The notes under the pieces are model-generated. The model ran no database searches, was not told the origin of the DNA, and saw only the letters and a list, made by a program, of their open reading frames with translations. Positions 9,304-18,043 of a DNA stretch of 64,000 bases are shown one piece after another. The stretch covers positions 12,988,082 to 13,052,081 of the forward strand of contig NC_067207.1 of the NCBI RefSeq assembly GCF_026262505.1. Direction: 5' to 3'. Numbering within the stretch: the first letter of the stretch is position 1; each line of letters opens with the position of its first letter. The translations under genes and the position numbers were made by a program. The stretch is from Trichomonas vaginalis G3 (lineage: Eukaryota > Parabasalia > Trichomonadida > Trichomonadidae).

Positions 9304-10115
9304 ATGCTTCCAATAGAAAAAGAAAATTCTAGAGTTGCTACAACTAAACCATTAGATGAACTTTTTACTAATGTCGGTCAAAAGTTTGAGACAGATACCG
9401 TAAAGCATGAAGGCTATCGTTTGACTACCCATTAAGATGGTTAAGAGACCCATCCGTCACAAAAGCTATTGGCTTTCGTAGAATGAAGTTCATTTCAGAA
9501 GCCATACATGGTTTCCCATTTACGGTCGGTTTTGAAGTTCGATACTATAACAAAGAAAAACGTATGTATGAGAAATTTGAACAGGGAAAACTTTTACAAG
9601 TTAGTTTGCTTATAAACTTAGAAACAATCTTCAAGCTTTTCAAGAAAAAAATAAACGACATCTATATTGAATATGCAAACCAGTATAACATTGACGAAGG
9701 AGAATACCATCTCGATATTATTTATGACAGGAAAAATGCAACTGTTAAAATCAATAGAAATAGAAGACCTTGGAGAAAACGTTTATATTTCTACAAAATA
9801 TAACAACTTGGCATGGTATAGATTTATGAGGATGTTAAATCAGCCTGCAGCAATATCCAGTACACCCGGACTATTATGAAGTCGAAAACCCTAATGGAAC
9901 ATATGAAAATATTTTCGACCAAGATGCTATTATTGTTCATGCTTCATTTTCTGGCGCCCAAAACTCTTTCTTATGCTTGGCAAATGACTTTTACGAAAAA
10001 CCTACAAAGTTATAGAACCACCAGTGGAAGTATTTCAGACTTTCAAGTATGGTTTACTACAGATGGAAGAAAAAAGAATAATTCCATTATACCATGCGTT
10101 TTACTTAGAACTTAG
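9304..10115 (+). pseudogene. Fossil minor virion protein, MYRQIPL family (element A)
   Basis: The start reads MLPIEKENSRVATTKPLDEL. The segment YPLRWLRDPSVTKAIGFRRM aligns with YPRHWVEYVGGEKAIEIRQV at 26701-27093 and FPTDWIVNINEEKYIGITNM at 24693 in element B. The shared core is an aromatic-P-x-x-W strand followed by an I-G/E-I strand. The family always lies near capsid genes or the packaging ATPase, so a minor capsid role is likely. It is divergent from the fibre gene. Broken. Confidence 0.5.
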
Positions 10116-10161
10116 TTTTCATATACAACTACTATCGAACGGTAAAAATATAATTTTTTAA

Positions 10162-10397
10162 TACGGTTGAGGTGTTGGATTTGGTTGCCAACTAGACTGT
10201 GGTGCAGGTTCAGGCTGTTGTATAACAGGAGCTTGCTCTTCTGGTTCAGGGTCTTTAGGTATAATACCAACGAACTGACCTACTCTTTTACCAATATTTT
10301 GACACCGTTCCATATCCTCTTCCGACAGATTTTATTCCATTCCATATACCTCTTCCAACATTTCGAAGAAGTTTCCTATCTTACTGAAGAAACCCAT
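10162..10397 (-). pseudogene. Small amphipathic / Pro-rich tail protein (fossil)
   Basis: It starts MGFFSKIGNFFEMLEEVYGM, an amphipathic hydrophobic helix, and ends with a Pro/Gln-rich tail (VIQQPEPAPQSSWQPNPTPQ). Short proteins with a membrane-associating helix and a flexible tail are common in virion gene clusters. The assignment rests on composition and position only. Broken. Confidence 0.35.
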
Positions 10398-10415
10398 TTT
10401 ACTATATGTAAAAAT

Positions 10416-10778
10416 CTAATGTCCGCCTAGTCTCTTACGTTTCCTGTTGAGTTCCATAGCATTCTTTAACTGGAGCTCATACATTCTGTTTCTCCTCTGG
10501 TAGAAAACATATTCTGGGTCAACTCCTGTGTTCGCGTCATCTGCATAAAGTTGTTTATATCCCACTTCAGGGTTTGTATAAAACTCTTTCCATCTCATAT
10601 TTGCATACCATGGTGGCAAACCTAACGCAGCGTCATTTGACATGGCAGTTTGCATTTGTACATCTGTTGGCACTTGACCATAGTTTGCCATTGCAGTTTG
10701 TATTCTAACTTCATTTGGAATATTCTCTGGGTTTGGTTGTCCAGGTTGCTGTGCATTCGCTAAGTTCTGTGCGTCCAT
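10416..10778 (-). CDS. Unknown virion-cluster protein, 120 aa
   Basis: It begins MDAQNLANAQQPGQPNPENI, carries two copies of a short phrase (RIQTAMANYGQVPTDVQ; MQTAMSNDA), then WYANMRWKEFYTNPEVGYKQ and a basic C-terminus (ELNRKRKRLGGH). No family is recognised. It lies in a same-strand row of small genes between the minor virion gene and the methylase. It looks whole. Confidence 0.45.
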   Translation of the reverse strand: MDAQNLANAQQPGQPNPENIPNEVRIQTAMANYGQVPTDVQMQTAMSNDAALGLPPWYANMRWKEFYTNPEVGYKQLYADDANTGVDPEYVFYQRRNRMYELQLKNAMELNRKRKRLGGH

Positions 10779-10801
10779 TTAATATTAGATAAAAATATCT
10801 C

Positions 10802-10933
10802 TTACGAGTACATATGCTGAACATTTGCAGGCATTGGTTCATCTTCATATTCTCTGTACTTTTCTGCCACGTCAAATAAATAAATGACACAATGGAAAAA
10901 ACCTAAAACAAGTAGTCCTATTTCAAACCACAT
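10802..10933 (-). CDS. 43-aa single-span membrane protein
   Basis: The start at 10933 gives MWFEIGLLVLGFFHCVIYLF, one clear transmembrane helix near the N-terminus, followed by an acidic soluble tail (DVAEKYREYEDEPMPANVQH). Small one-span proteins like this are common in dsDNA viruses with an inner membrane or lytic stage. It sits in the same minus-strand row as its neighbours and looks whole. Confidence 0.5.
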   Translation of the reverse strand: MWFEIGLLVLGFFHCVIYLFDVAEKYREYEDEPMPANVQHMYS

Positions 10934-10957
10934 TTACTTACTAATAAAATTTCTTTG

Positions 10958-11732
10958 TTATGACACTTTTCTCCAGTTTATAGGACCTCTCTCATATTCT
11001 ATCTTGTCATATCTAAACTCATAGTCGTATGTTCCTAACCATCTTCATAACTTTCCAAACCACTTTTATCGATGTAAAGTAAAAGCATGGATGGTTATGT
11101 ATAACGTCTAAAGTTTCTAAAGAGTCTCTCAAAGTCCAGTCTACTTGGTATTGAAAATCCCATGTGTTATAGAACGGCGGGTCCACTATAAAGAAAACAT
11201 TTTCCTTGTCTTTATATTTTTCATACAACTCTGTCCAATGACATCTCACAAACTCTATACCCTCAATATATTTTTCTATGTTCTCTTTGAAAACATTTGT
11301 ATAGTTAAGATATAAAACTTTTGACATAAGTGTTTCAATGTCATGTACTCTTATAGCACCACTATATAATAGTCTAGCAGATATACTATCCCAGTCTATA
11401 TATTCTGCTTTTTTCAAAACCTCTCTCACAATATTTTTCTTATCTAATGGTATACGTTCCATCTTACCTATAGGTATCTTTTCTTTTAACTCTTTCAATA
11501 TATTGTTTGTGTCTGGAATATGTTTGAGACGGTCCATATAGTTGTCGAAGTCATTGCATATAATCTTTGAGTCTGGGAATATTGTATGACATAAATGGGA
11601 TATATAGAAACTTCCACCGAACAAATCTACAAATGTTAGACCATTCGGTAGTTTCTTAAGTTCTCTCAATATAATATCTTTACATCTACTCTTATTTCCA
11701 AAGAACGGTAACGGTGGTTTTGTAAAATTCAT
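10958..11732 (-). CDS. D12-class N6-adenine DNA methyltransferase (Dam-like), fossil
   Basis: The start at 11732 gives MNFTKPPLPFFGNKSRCKDI: the F-x-G-x-K motif of the SAM-binding start. FVDLFGGSF follows at residues 34-42 (motif I), NDFDNY near 60, and VDPPFYNTWD near 183 (catalytic DPPY class). This order is that of bacterial and phage Dam/MT-A70-unrelated D12 enzymes, which methylate adenine, often in GATC. It lies next to the TIR of Maverick A. Trichomonas DNA is known to carry 6-methyladenine, so an element-borne enzyme could matter for the host or protect element DNA. This copy appears broken near its C-terminal end. Confidence 0.8.
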
Positions 11733-11944
11733 TTATATATAATAATAAAAATGTTTTTACCTGAAAAGTGACAGAAAAGTGACAAAACATGAAAACATAT
11801 ATAATTTGTGAAAAGTGACACATTATATAATGTTTTCGACCCAGAAGAAGGCTTCTTCCCAGAAACAATGGAGGAGGAAGAAGAGGAGGAGGAAATACAA
11901 GACTCTATCCAAGAAGAGTCCTCCGAATTCACACCAGAAGACTA

Positions 11945-12027
11945 ACAATTTTCCGAATAAAAACTTCATTTATACTAAACATCTTCGGGGCTAGAAGGGG
12001 CGCAGCCCCTGGAAGCCCCACTTACCT
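11945..12027. repeat. Right TIR of element A with terminal hairpin
   Basis: The stretch AAAAACTTCATTTATACTAA, then ACATCTTC(G/A)GGGCTAGA, matches the left end of element C in reverse complement over about 75 bases. The last 45 bases fold: GGGGC, GGGGC-GCA-GCCCC and GCCCC pair around a GCGC centre. The six bases after the end are GACCTA; the partner copy is outside the window, so the target duplication cannot be checked. Confidence 0.75.
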
Positions 12028-12297
12028 GACCTAATATTAAATTATTTTAATATCTTGAATTGAATTTACAGATTTCATTATTCAAAAATGCATATAGAAA
12101 AGGAAAGAGATAACAATTGAGGGATTTATCCATTGATAATTCTGTTTGAATGTCTGTTAACATTAAATTGATGTATGGTTATGTTGTGTGCACGTGAGGG
12201 AAAAGGGAGACTTATTTGGTATGATTATTTTTTATCAAGCAACGCGCCTGTAAAAACAAAGTAAAAGTGTCGATTTTTTGAATTTATTTTTATTCAA

Positions 12298-13137
12298 ATG
12301 CTCTCGCAGCTAGATTTTCCATCAATTCTATCTTTTTCCATAAGAAATCAAAATCAAAAAGTATCTTTTAGTTCCTCACTAAATAAATACACTCTTCATA
12401 TGAAAAAAGAGATCAAACCCTATACAATTTTTTTTTCTATTAGCAATTTGCAGCAACTAGATCTTAAAGTTCAATTTGTCGATGATAATTGCAAAATATC
12501 ATTTATTCCTGTTCCGGGATTGATATTATGCAAGTATCACTCAAATGGAAATTTCAAATTCTTGGCTAAAGCAGATTCGAAGAAAAATTTGTTCAAATTT
12601 GGATTGAAAACCCCGTATTTTTCAATACTTAAGGCTCAATATTCAATTGCTTTTCAATTCTCGAATTCAAAAGATTTGAAATTCAAATTCCATTGCAATA
12701 ATCAAAATAAACTACTTTCCAAGCTAAAGATGAACTACAATATCCCTAAAAACTCAATTTCTAATGCATTAAAGATGAGTTACAAATTTAATTACGATAA
12801 TTTACTTCAGAATGAGATAGGATGCAAATATTCAAATAATTCATTAACATCATCTTTATCAGTCAGATGCAGTACAATAATTTTCAAGCACTATAAGTTC
12901 GGAATTATTGATGAAATTTATAATTACGGATTATCAAACGACACACAATTTTGTATTTACATTGATCAATTTAAACGTGCAGATAAATTTCGTGCAACTT
13001 TTTCAATATCTCACGATAAGAATTTCTTTTTAGGAATTTCAAAAACTTGCTCTTTTAACTTTGGCAAATTAAAATTTAGTGGTATGATAGATTCTACCAT
13101 CAAACCACGTATCAAACTCCATTTAAATTTTGAATAA
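12298..13137 (+). CDS. Probable hydrogenosomal outer-membrane beta-barrel (Tom40/VDAC-like), 279 aa
   Basis: The protein is built of alternating hydrophobic/polar strands throughout (KVSFSSSLNKYTLHMKKEIK; KLKFSGMIDSTIKP), has no signal peptide or long hydrophobic helix, and is near the usual 280-300 residues of mitochondrial porins. It ends KPRIKLHLNFE, which fits the C-terminal beta-signal (polar, then alternating hydrophobics) used to insert Tom40 and VDAC. In Trichomonas such barrels sit in the hydrogenosome outer membrane and import proteins or exchange metabolites. The sequence is too diverged to separate Tom40 from VDAC by eye, and an unrelated beta-rich protein remains possible. Intact, with its own promoter space upstream. 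Confidence 0.45.
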   Translation: MLSQLDFPSILSFSIRNQNQKVSFSSSLNKYTLHMKKEIKPYTIFFSISNLQQLDLKVQFVDDNCKISFIPVPGLILCKYHSNGNFKFLAKADSKKNLFKFGLKTPYFSILKAQYSIAFQFSNSKDLKFKFHCNNQNKLLSKLKMNYNIPKNSISNALKMSYKFNYDNLLQNEIGCKYSNNSLTSSLSVRCSTIIFKHYKFGIIDEIYNYGLSNDTQFCIYIDQFKRADKFRATFSISHDKNFFLGISKTCSFNFGKLKFSGMIDSTIKPRIKLHLNFE

Positions 13138-13192
13138 GCCTTAAAAATTGAATAAAAAAGTTTATTTAAATAAAATCAATCAAAATATTTCC

Positions 13193-14731
13193 CTATTGTT
13201 GTTGTTGAGATGGCTGTGTTTCGGAAGTTATTGTATTATTATTAGTTGTGGTATTAGAAGGTTCTTTAATGAGTTTCCTAACATCATCAAGGGATAATGG
13301 CTCGCTACAAGATTCTAAGGTCTTCAAAGCATTGTCATCAATTCGTTCTAAAACGTGTTTCTTTTCTTTTTCTGGCTTATATGAATCTAGTCCAGCTTGA
13401 GAGCGGGATTCTGGTTGAACATCGAATGCAGATTTAGCTTTAGCACTTACTTTGTCCATTATCTCTATAATGGCAGTTTCAATATTTGTAAGTGCAAACA
13501 TGACATTTGCAGAAGTGACATTAGTTTTTTCATCTGGCGACTTCTCCCATGAACAACCAAGAAGTTGGTAAAGTTCATCAATTTTCTGATAGTTAACTTT
13601 GAAAGCATCTTCTGATTCTTGCTTTTGTTTGGCCAGATCGTCAAGCTGGGCCTTTGTGTCTTCGATATCGTTTGTAATTTCTTCGAGTTCACGTGCCTGT
13701 GATTCATCGTTGCTTTGTGAATTTGACAAAATAACATCATGCTGCATCTCAAGGGCAGAAATTTCATCTGTAAGGCGTGTACGAGTAGCTCCATGTTCAA
13801 CAACAAAATTAAAGAGTGAGAAATTTTCTCTCTCCAGATTTTCTGCTTCTTGGAAGAGTTCTTCTGTTGATTTCATGTTAAGAAGTTCAAGAGTTTTAGA
13901 AATTTGGGCTTGATACTCTTCTGTTTGCTTGGTAATTTCATCTTGCGCTTCTGATGTACCGCTTTGTGAAATAATTGTTGGGACAGATTGCAATTGTTCA
14001 TGAGGCCTATTTGAAGCGATTCTTTGACCCTCAATTGTTTGAGTTAGACGATCCATATCGCTTTCAAAGTGTTGGATTTCAGCTGCTTCATTATTCTTTA
14101 ATTCTGCAATGCACATCTTAAGATTATCTCTCTGAGAGTAAGAGTCGTTTGATGTCCTGATTTGGTCTTCAATAGTTGCAGCAAGAGCAGCACATTCAGC
14201 CTTGGACTTTTCAATAACTTGACGGAATGTTGTACGATCTTTTCTTAATTCATCAATTTGATTACGCTTATCAGCAAGTTGTGTAAGGTTATTGTTGTAG
14301 CGAACAAGAGACTTATCGAGACGATTTTCCATGGTACGGATCTTAGCTTGTGCTTCCTCAATTTCTCTTGATTGAGCATACATTCCTCCAACAGCAGACC
14401 TAGCTTTGGAGACTCTATCTTCAAGTTCGCGACGCTTTTGGTCCTCGGCAGCATAGTCAGCTGATAATACACTCAATTTGTTTGAAAGGCTTTTTTCAGT
14501 ATTCTTAAGTTGGTTGAGATCTTCATTACTATCATGGGCAGCAACGGCTTGATCATAGGCATCGATTTGCGCTTGCAATTCCTGGTTCTCTGCACGAATG
14601 GTTTCATTGGCTTGCTTTTGCTTATGAATTGCACGCTGTTGCTTACGAACTGTATTAAGTATTTCGTCTTGGGGGAACTTCATCATGCGAAGTTTGTTTC
14701 TAAGCTCCTGCACTTCCGCCGGATTCTCCAT
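13193..14731 (-). CDS. Outer dynein arm docking complex coiled-coil protein (ODA1/CCDC114/CCDC63 family), 512 aa
   Basis: The protein is coiled coil almost throughout. Family landmarks occur in order: VRKQQRAIHKQKQANETIRA near residue 28, then GGMYAQSREIEEAQ, MENRLDKSLVRYNNNLTQLA and IDELRKDRTTFRQV at about 115-170, and ENFSLFNFVVEHG near 308. These match the ODA1/CCDC114 pattern (GG, LENRLDKALVKFN, LR-ER-F, NFSLFNYVNE). The protein would anchor outer dynein arms on the doublet microtubules of the flagella. Length fits the family. It ends with a polar Thr/Asn/Gln tail (TTTNNNTITSETQPSQQQQ). Convergent with the beta-barrel gene, 55 bases apart. A host gene that appears intact. Confidence 0.85.
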   Translation of the reverse strand: MENPAEVQELRNKLRMMKFPQDEILNTVRKQQRAIHKQKQANETIRAENQELQAQIDAYDQAVAAHDSNEDLNQLKNTEKSLSNKLSVLSADYAAEDQKRRELEDRVSKARSAVGGMYAQSREIEEAQAKIRTMENRLDKSLVRYNNNLTQLADKRNQIDELRKDRTTFRQVIEKSKAECAALAATIEDQIRTSNDSYSQRDNLKMCIAELKNNEAAEIQHFESDMDRLTQTIEGQRIASNRPHEQLQSVPTIISQSGTSEAQDEITKQTEEYQAQISKTLELLNMKSTEELFQEAENLERENFSLFNFVVEHGATRTRLTDEISALEMQHDVILSNSQSNDESQARELEEITNDIEDTKAQLDDLAKQKQESEDAFKVNYQKIDELYQLLGCSWEKSPDEKTNVTSANVMFALTNIETAIIEIMDKVSAKAKSAFDVQPESRSQAGLDSYKPEKEKKHVLERIDDNALKTLESCSEPLSLDDVRKLIKEPSNTTTNNNTITSETQPSQQQQ

Positions 14732-14932
14732 TTCTAAAATAACGGATTTGTCAATTTTCAGAACTTATATCTCTAGAAAGAATCTTATCATTTATTGGAA
14801 ATTATCTTTTTTCACATACAATTTTAACCAATCATCATAAATCCATAGTTATTATACCAATTATTTTAAAATTAAAATTAGAATTTGAGATTAAAGCTTT
14901 AAAGAAACGTATTAATATTTATTAAAAATTAA

Positions 14933-15706
14933 CTAATAATTACTTTTACGAGCAGGAGAACCTTTTTTTGGAGACATGCTGTTGGAAACAATGTTTGTGA
15001 GTTGCTGAGAAGCTTTTTGAAGGTTTTCAGCAATCTTCTGTAAACTTTCAACAACTCCATCATCATCCTCGTTTTCTTCATTGTCAGAATATGCATAATC
15101 GGAATAATCATTGTTTTCATCATAATAATCAGAATAATCTCCTTCCATTTCATCTTCTTGATTCATTTTCTCAAGCTCTTTCCTCATTCTGACTTCTTCA
15201 AGGATAGTTTGTACTTTTTGTTTTCTTTCAAATTCATATTGCGCCCGAGCTCTTGCAATTGCTTCAGCTTCAAGTCTACGCTGCTCCATGGCTTGTTGCA
15301 TTCTTGCCTTTTGAATTCTGCGCTCAATTAATTGTTGGATTTTTGGATCCGTTTGAGAATATTTTGGAGGGGCGTAACATCTGTGATGATGTCTTGGAGT
15401 CTTGTTTATACGAGATACATGGTCTCTTGATAGTTCGCGTGCGCAACGACTACAAATTACGCGTGAGTTTTCTTTTGGTGAACTATGATGATGATGTTTA
15501 GGATGAGAATGATGCTTCAATATGTTTTGACTCATGTTATCTCTCTTTGGTGATTCGGGTAATACTTCAGATTCGTTAGCGTCTAATTTATCGTAATCTT
15601 CTGTCGAAATGATGACAGCTTTATATTTTTTTGGCGAATTCCTAATAAGTTCTTTCAGTAATTGATCCTTGGCAGCTCTCATGTCATCAGTTTGAGTAAA
15701 AGACAT
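14933..15706 (-). CDS. Host His-rich, charged protein, 257 aa, unknown function
   Basis: The start at 15706 (MSFTQTDDMRAAKDQLLKEL) has a TCATT initiator eleven bases upstream. Residues 64-110 hold a His cluster (LKHHSHPKHHHHSSP), a CSRC pair and a further HHHRC, which could bind zinc. Residues 120-180 form a long Arg/Glu-rich helix (RRIQKARMQQAMEQRRLEAE), followed by an acidic Asp/Glu/Tyr tract and a final amphipathic helix (VVESLQKIAENLQKASQQLT). No known family is recognised. Same strand as the docking-complex gene, with 200 bases between them. Confidence 0.65.
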   Translation of the reverse strand: MSFTQTDDMRAAKDQLLKELIRNSPKKYKAVIISTEDYDKLDANESEVLPESPKRDNMSQNILKHHSHPKHHHHSSPKENSRVICSRCARELSRDHVSRINKTPRHHHRCYAPPKYSQTDPKIQQLIERRIQKARMQQAMEQRRLEAEAIARARAQYEFERKQKVQTILEEVRMRKELEKMNQEDEMEGDYSDYYDENNDYSDYAYSDNEENEDDDGVVESLQKIAENLQKASQQLTNIVSNSMSPKKGSPARKSNY

Positions 15707-15712
15707 TCTTCA

Positions 15713-15717
15713 AATGA
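15713..15717 (-). promoter_or_regulatory. Initiator TCATT for the 14933-15706 gene
   Basis: On the minus strand CCTCATTTGAAGAATG places TCATT just before the start codon, matching the Trichomonas initiator. A further upstream AACGGTTATC at 15722-15731 resembles a Myb recognition site (AAC-N-G), and Myb proteins are known initiator-associated regulators in this organism. Confidence 0.5.
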
Positions 15718-17480
15718 GGTGATAACCGTTCATATATAAAATCTTTACAACAAAAAAAATAAATGTTAAGTTTACACTAATAAGCGATAGCAAATAGGTT
15801 TTTCTTAAAATAAGCGCAATTGAGAAATTAAATTTTTAGATCATCTGAATTTAAATTAAGGGGGTATTCTCAAGTGAACTGATCCTCTCAATTTCCCCAA
15901 ACTTAGAGGGTACTCAGGTGCCTAAATAGTATACTTATCTAAACTTTCTCTTAACCTTTAAAATACCACATATACAAGTAAGTTAATTTTTAAGCAAGTT
16001 TATGAAAAGAGGTCTTTTTCATGAAATTTGCAATTATCTTGCATTTTCCGGAAAAATCCTATCTTTAGCAACTTGTGAGATTTTGATTCTGCTCTGGCTA
16101 TAGATAATGATTGCCTTATTCCGGCCTTCAGATACGAAGTATTTCCTTCGGAAAAGTGAACTTTATAGCATTTCGAAGCTGGTCTTTAGTGGGCTCTCCG
16201 AGCCATGTGAGGTGACTTTTTTTAATTTATGAGAAAAGAATGACTTATCTTTTGGCATCGGGATTGATCGGGAAATTGGGATCAACTCATTCAATTTTAT
16301 CCCGATTAATCGGGATAGATTTCAATACTTTACGGATCAGAATGATTTTAGGTGAAGTGAAAATTTAAAAAATTCATATCTTTCTTTATATTTGTTTCTA
16401 AGGGTATTCATTTATATAGCATTGAAGTATATATTATTAGCTATCATTACATATCGGTCAAGTTTGATTTGGACTTAGGATGTGTAATGCGAATGCAAAT
16501 TATTATTTTAATTTATAATTAAAATAACCCAACTTGTAGTATAGTCTCTAGCAATGTACCTGTCACACTATGGAAGGCTTTAAACTTGATTTTAAAGAAC
16601 AAGCCAAATAATCAGATTTTAAATAATGAGAATTTAATGTAGTGAACACTTATTTAAGTTCGTGAATGAATCTATATCCTTTAGTAAAATACAATTGAAT
16701 AGGTTTACACTCAAAATATATGAGTTTTTATCTTCTAGATATTTTATCGATTTCAAAATTAAAGTCAAAATCGATGTTATAGTGTTTATAATAATTGGGA
16801 TTTGTCTGATTGCATTATGACATTATTAGAATGTTTGAAATCGATTTCTTAAATTTCAAAATAATCATATATATCAAAAATTTAACATGTGGTAAGATTG
16901 TTATATGATTATTTTTTCGGCTAATGATATGTAAACTAGTAACAGCATGTAGAATGAATAAGAATAAAAAGAAAATGAGAAATTATTTAGTAAAAATTGA
17001 ATAAGAAAAAATTGAGAAGTATTCAAAAAAATAATGAATTATAAAATATTAGTTTTATATAGTATATTAATATTTCACAATTTTATTTTTGAATGTGTTT
17101 GAAATGAATTGAGAAGATTTTATATGAAAATGTATTTATGAAAATTGCAGAATGAGATTATTATAAAGAGTTAACAATAGGTAATATTAAAAAATGGTGA
17201 AAGATGAAATAAGATATTAGATGAAGAAGAAAATAATAAAGAAATAAAAAAGATAAAGATTAAAAAAATAAATTTATGATAAAAAGAAAGTGGTGGTTAA
17301 ATGTAATGTACTGTGAAGTTGCGTTTAGAAATATTGAGAAAGGTGAAAGATAAAAGAATATGAAATTAATTGAAAATAAAATAGTAAAATTAAGTAGGGA
17401 AGGCATTGTTTGCTTTAATATTATATGTAAAAGAGATATTGATATAAGGTAGAGATATAATTTAAAGTTTTGAATCAGAA
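15718..17480. other. Host intergenic DNA, AT-rich
   Basis: No convincing gene is seen. The left part (15850-16330) is less AT-rich and holds GATCGGGA-type repeats and a 20-bp palindrome; the right part (16330-17480) is extremely AT-rich simple sequence (AAAATGAGAAATTATTTAG style). No tRNA, rRNA or snRNA was recognised. Confidence 0.5.
16298..16317. repeat. Perfect 20-bp palindrome TATCCCGATTAATCGGGATA
   Basis: The two halves TATCCCGATT and AATCGGGATA are exact reverse complements with no spacer. Related halves (GATCGGGAAATTGGGATCAA) lie 30-40 bases upstream. It could be a dimeric protein-binding site or the centre of a decayed repeat. Confidence 0.7.
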
Positions 17481-17921
17481 TGTCTTATTGAAAAACAGAT
17501 TTGTCTGATCACAAGCACTTAAGACTTTTATAACAATAGAAATGTGTTTATGATATTGAAATAGTCAAATTACAATTTTTTTTTCTAAGATGTCTTATTG
17601 AAAAACAGATTTGTCTGATCACAAGCACTTAAGACTTTTATAACAATAGAAATGTGTTTATGATATTGAAATAGTCAAATTACAATTTTTTTTTCTAAGA
17701 TGTCTTATTGAAAAACAGATTTGTCTGATCACAAGCACTTAAGACTTTTATAACAATAGAAATGTGTTTATGATATTGAAATAGTCAAATTACAATTTTT
17801 TTTTCTAAGATGTCTTATTGAAAAACAGATTTGTCTGATCACAAGCACTTAAGACTTTTATAACAATAGAAATGTGTTTATGATATTGAAATAGTCAAAT
17901 TACAATTTTTTTTTCTAAAGA
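17481..17921. repeat. Four tandem copies of a 110-bp unit
   Basis: Units begin with TGTCTTATTGAAAAACAG at 17481, 17591, 17701 and 17811, each followed by the same AAGCACTTAAGACTTTTATA and a T-rich end. I see no difference between the copies, so the array is recent or kept identical. A partial fifth start (TGTCTTAT) follows at 17922. It has no spacers and is not a CRISPR array. It lies about 120 bases after the end of the acidic host gene. Confidence 0.9.
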
Positions 17922-18043
17922 TGTCTTATATCACTATAATGTTTTATTGTTTCCATTCAAACTATAATTACAATTCTATACAAAATCCAATGAATATAAA
18001 ATAACCTTTAATTCAACCATAATAAAAAAAATAATATAATAAA

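Larger units (their letters stand above)
1..12027. mobile_element. Maverick/Polinton element A, right part
   Basis: The left end lies outside the window. The right end is a TIR finishing near 12027 with CTTACCT, read inward from the right as AGGTAAGTGGGG, which matches the left end of element C (AGGTAGTGGGG). Polintons typically begin with AG. Contents include remains of protein-primed PolB, integrase, fibre, small virion-type genes and a D12 adenine methylase. The element is broken: several of its genes are split, on the order of ten or more lesions overall. The first 3.1 kb is visibly less AT-rich than the rest and may be a different module. Confidence 0.85.

Noticed and set aside
10958-11732. 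Adenine methylase as bacterial contamination.
   Set aside because: It is embedded in AT-rich Maverick sequence between small virion genes and a TIR, with matching composition.
11830-11993. Short very basic frame (KKRRRKYKTLSKKSPP) or acidic Glu-rich frame next to the TIR of element A.
   Set aside because: Both arise from one GAGGAGGAA-type simple sequence and extend into the TIR; no start signal.
15850-16230. Structured RNA gene in the less AT-rich intergenic stretch ending in a T-run.
   Set aside because: No tRNA, snRNA or rRNA landmark was recognised, and the short inverted pieces do not form a convincing fold by eye.
17481-17921. CRISPR-like array of four repeats.
   Set aside because: The copies are directly adjacent with no unique spacers, and the DNA is eukaryotic.
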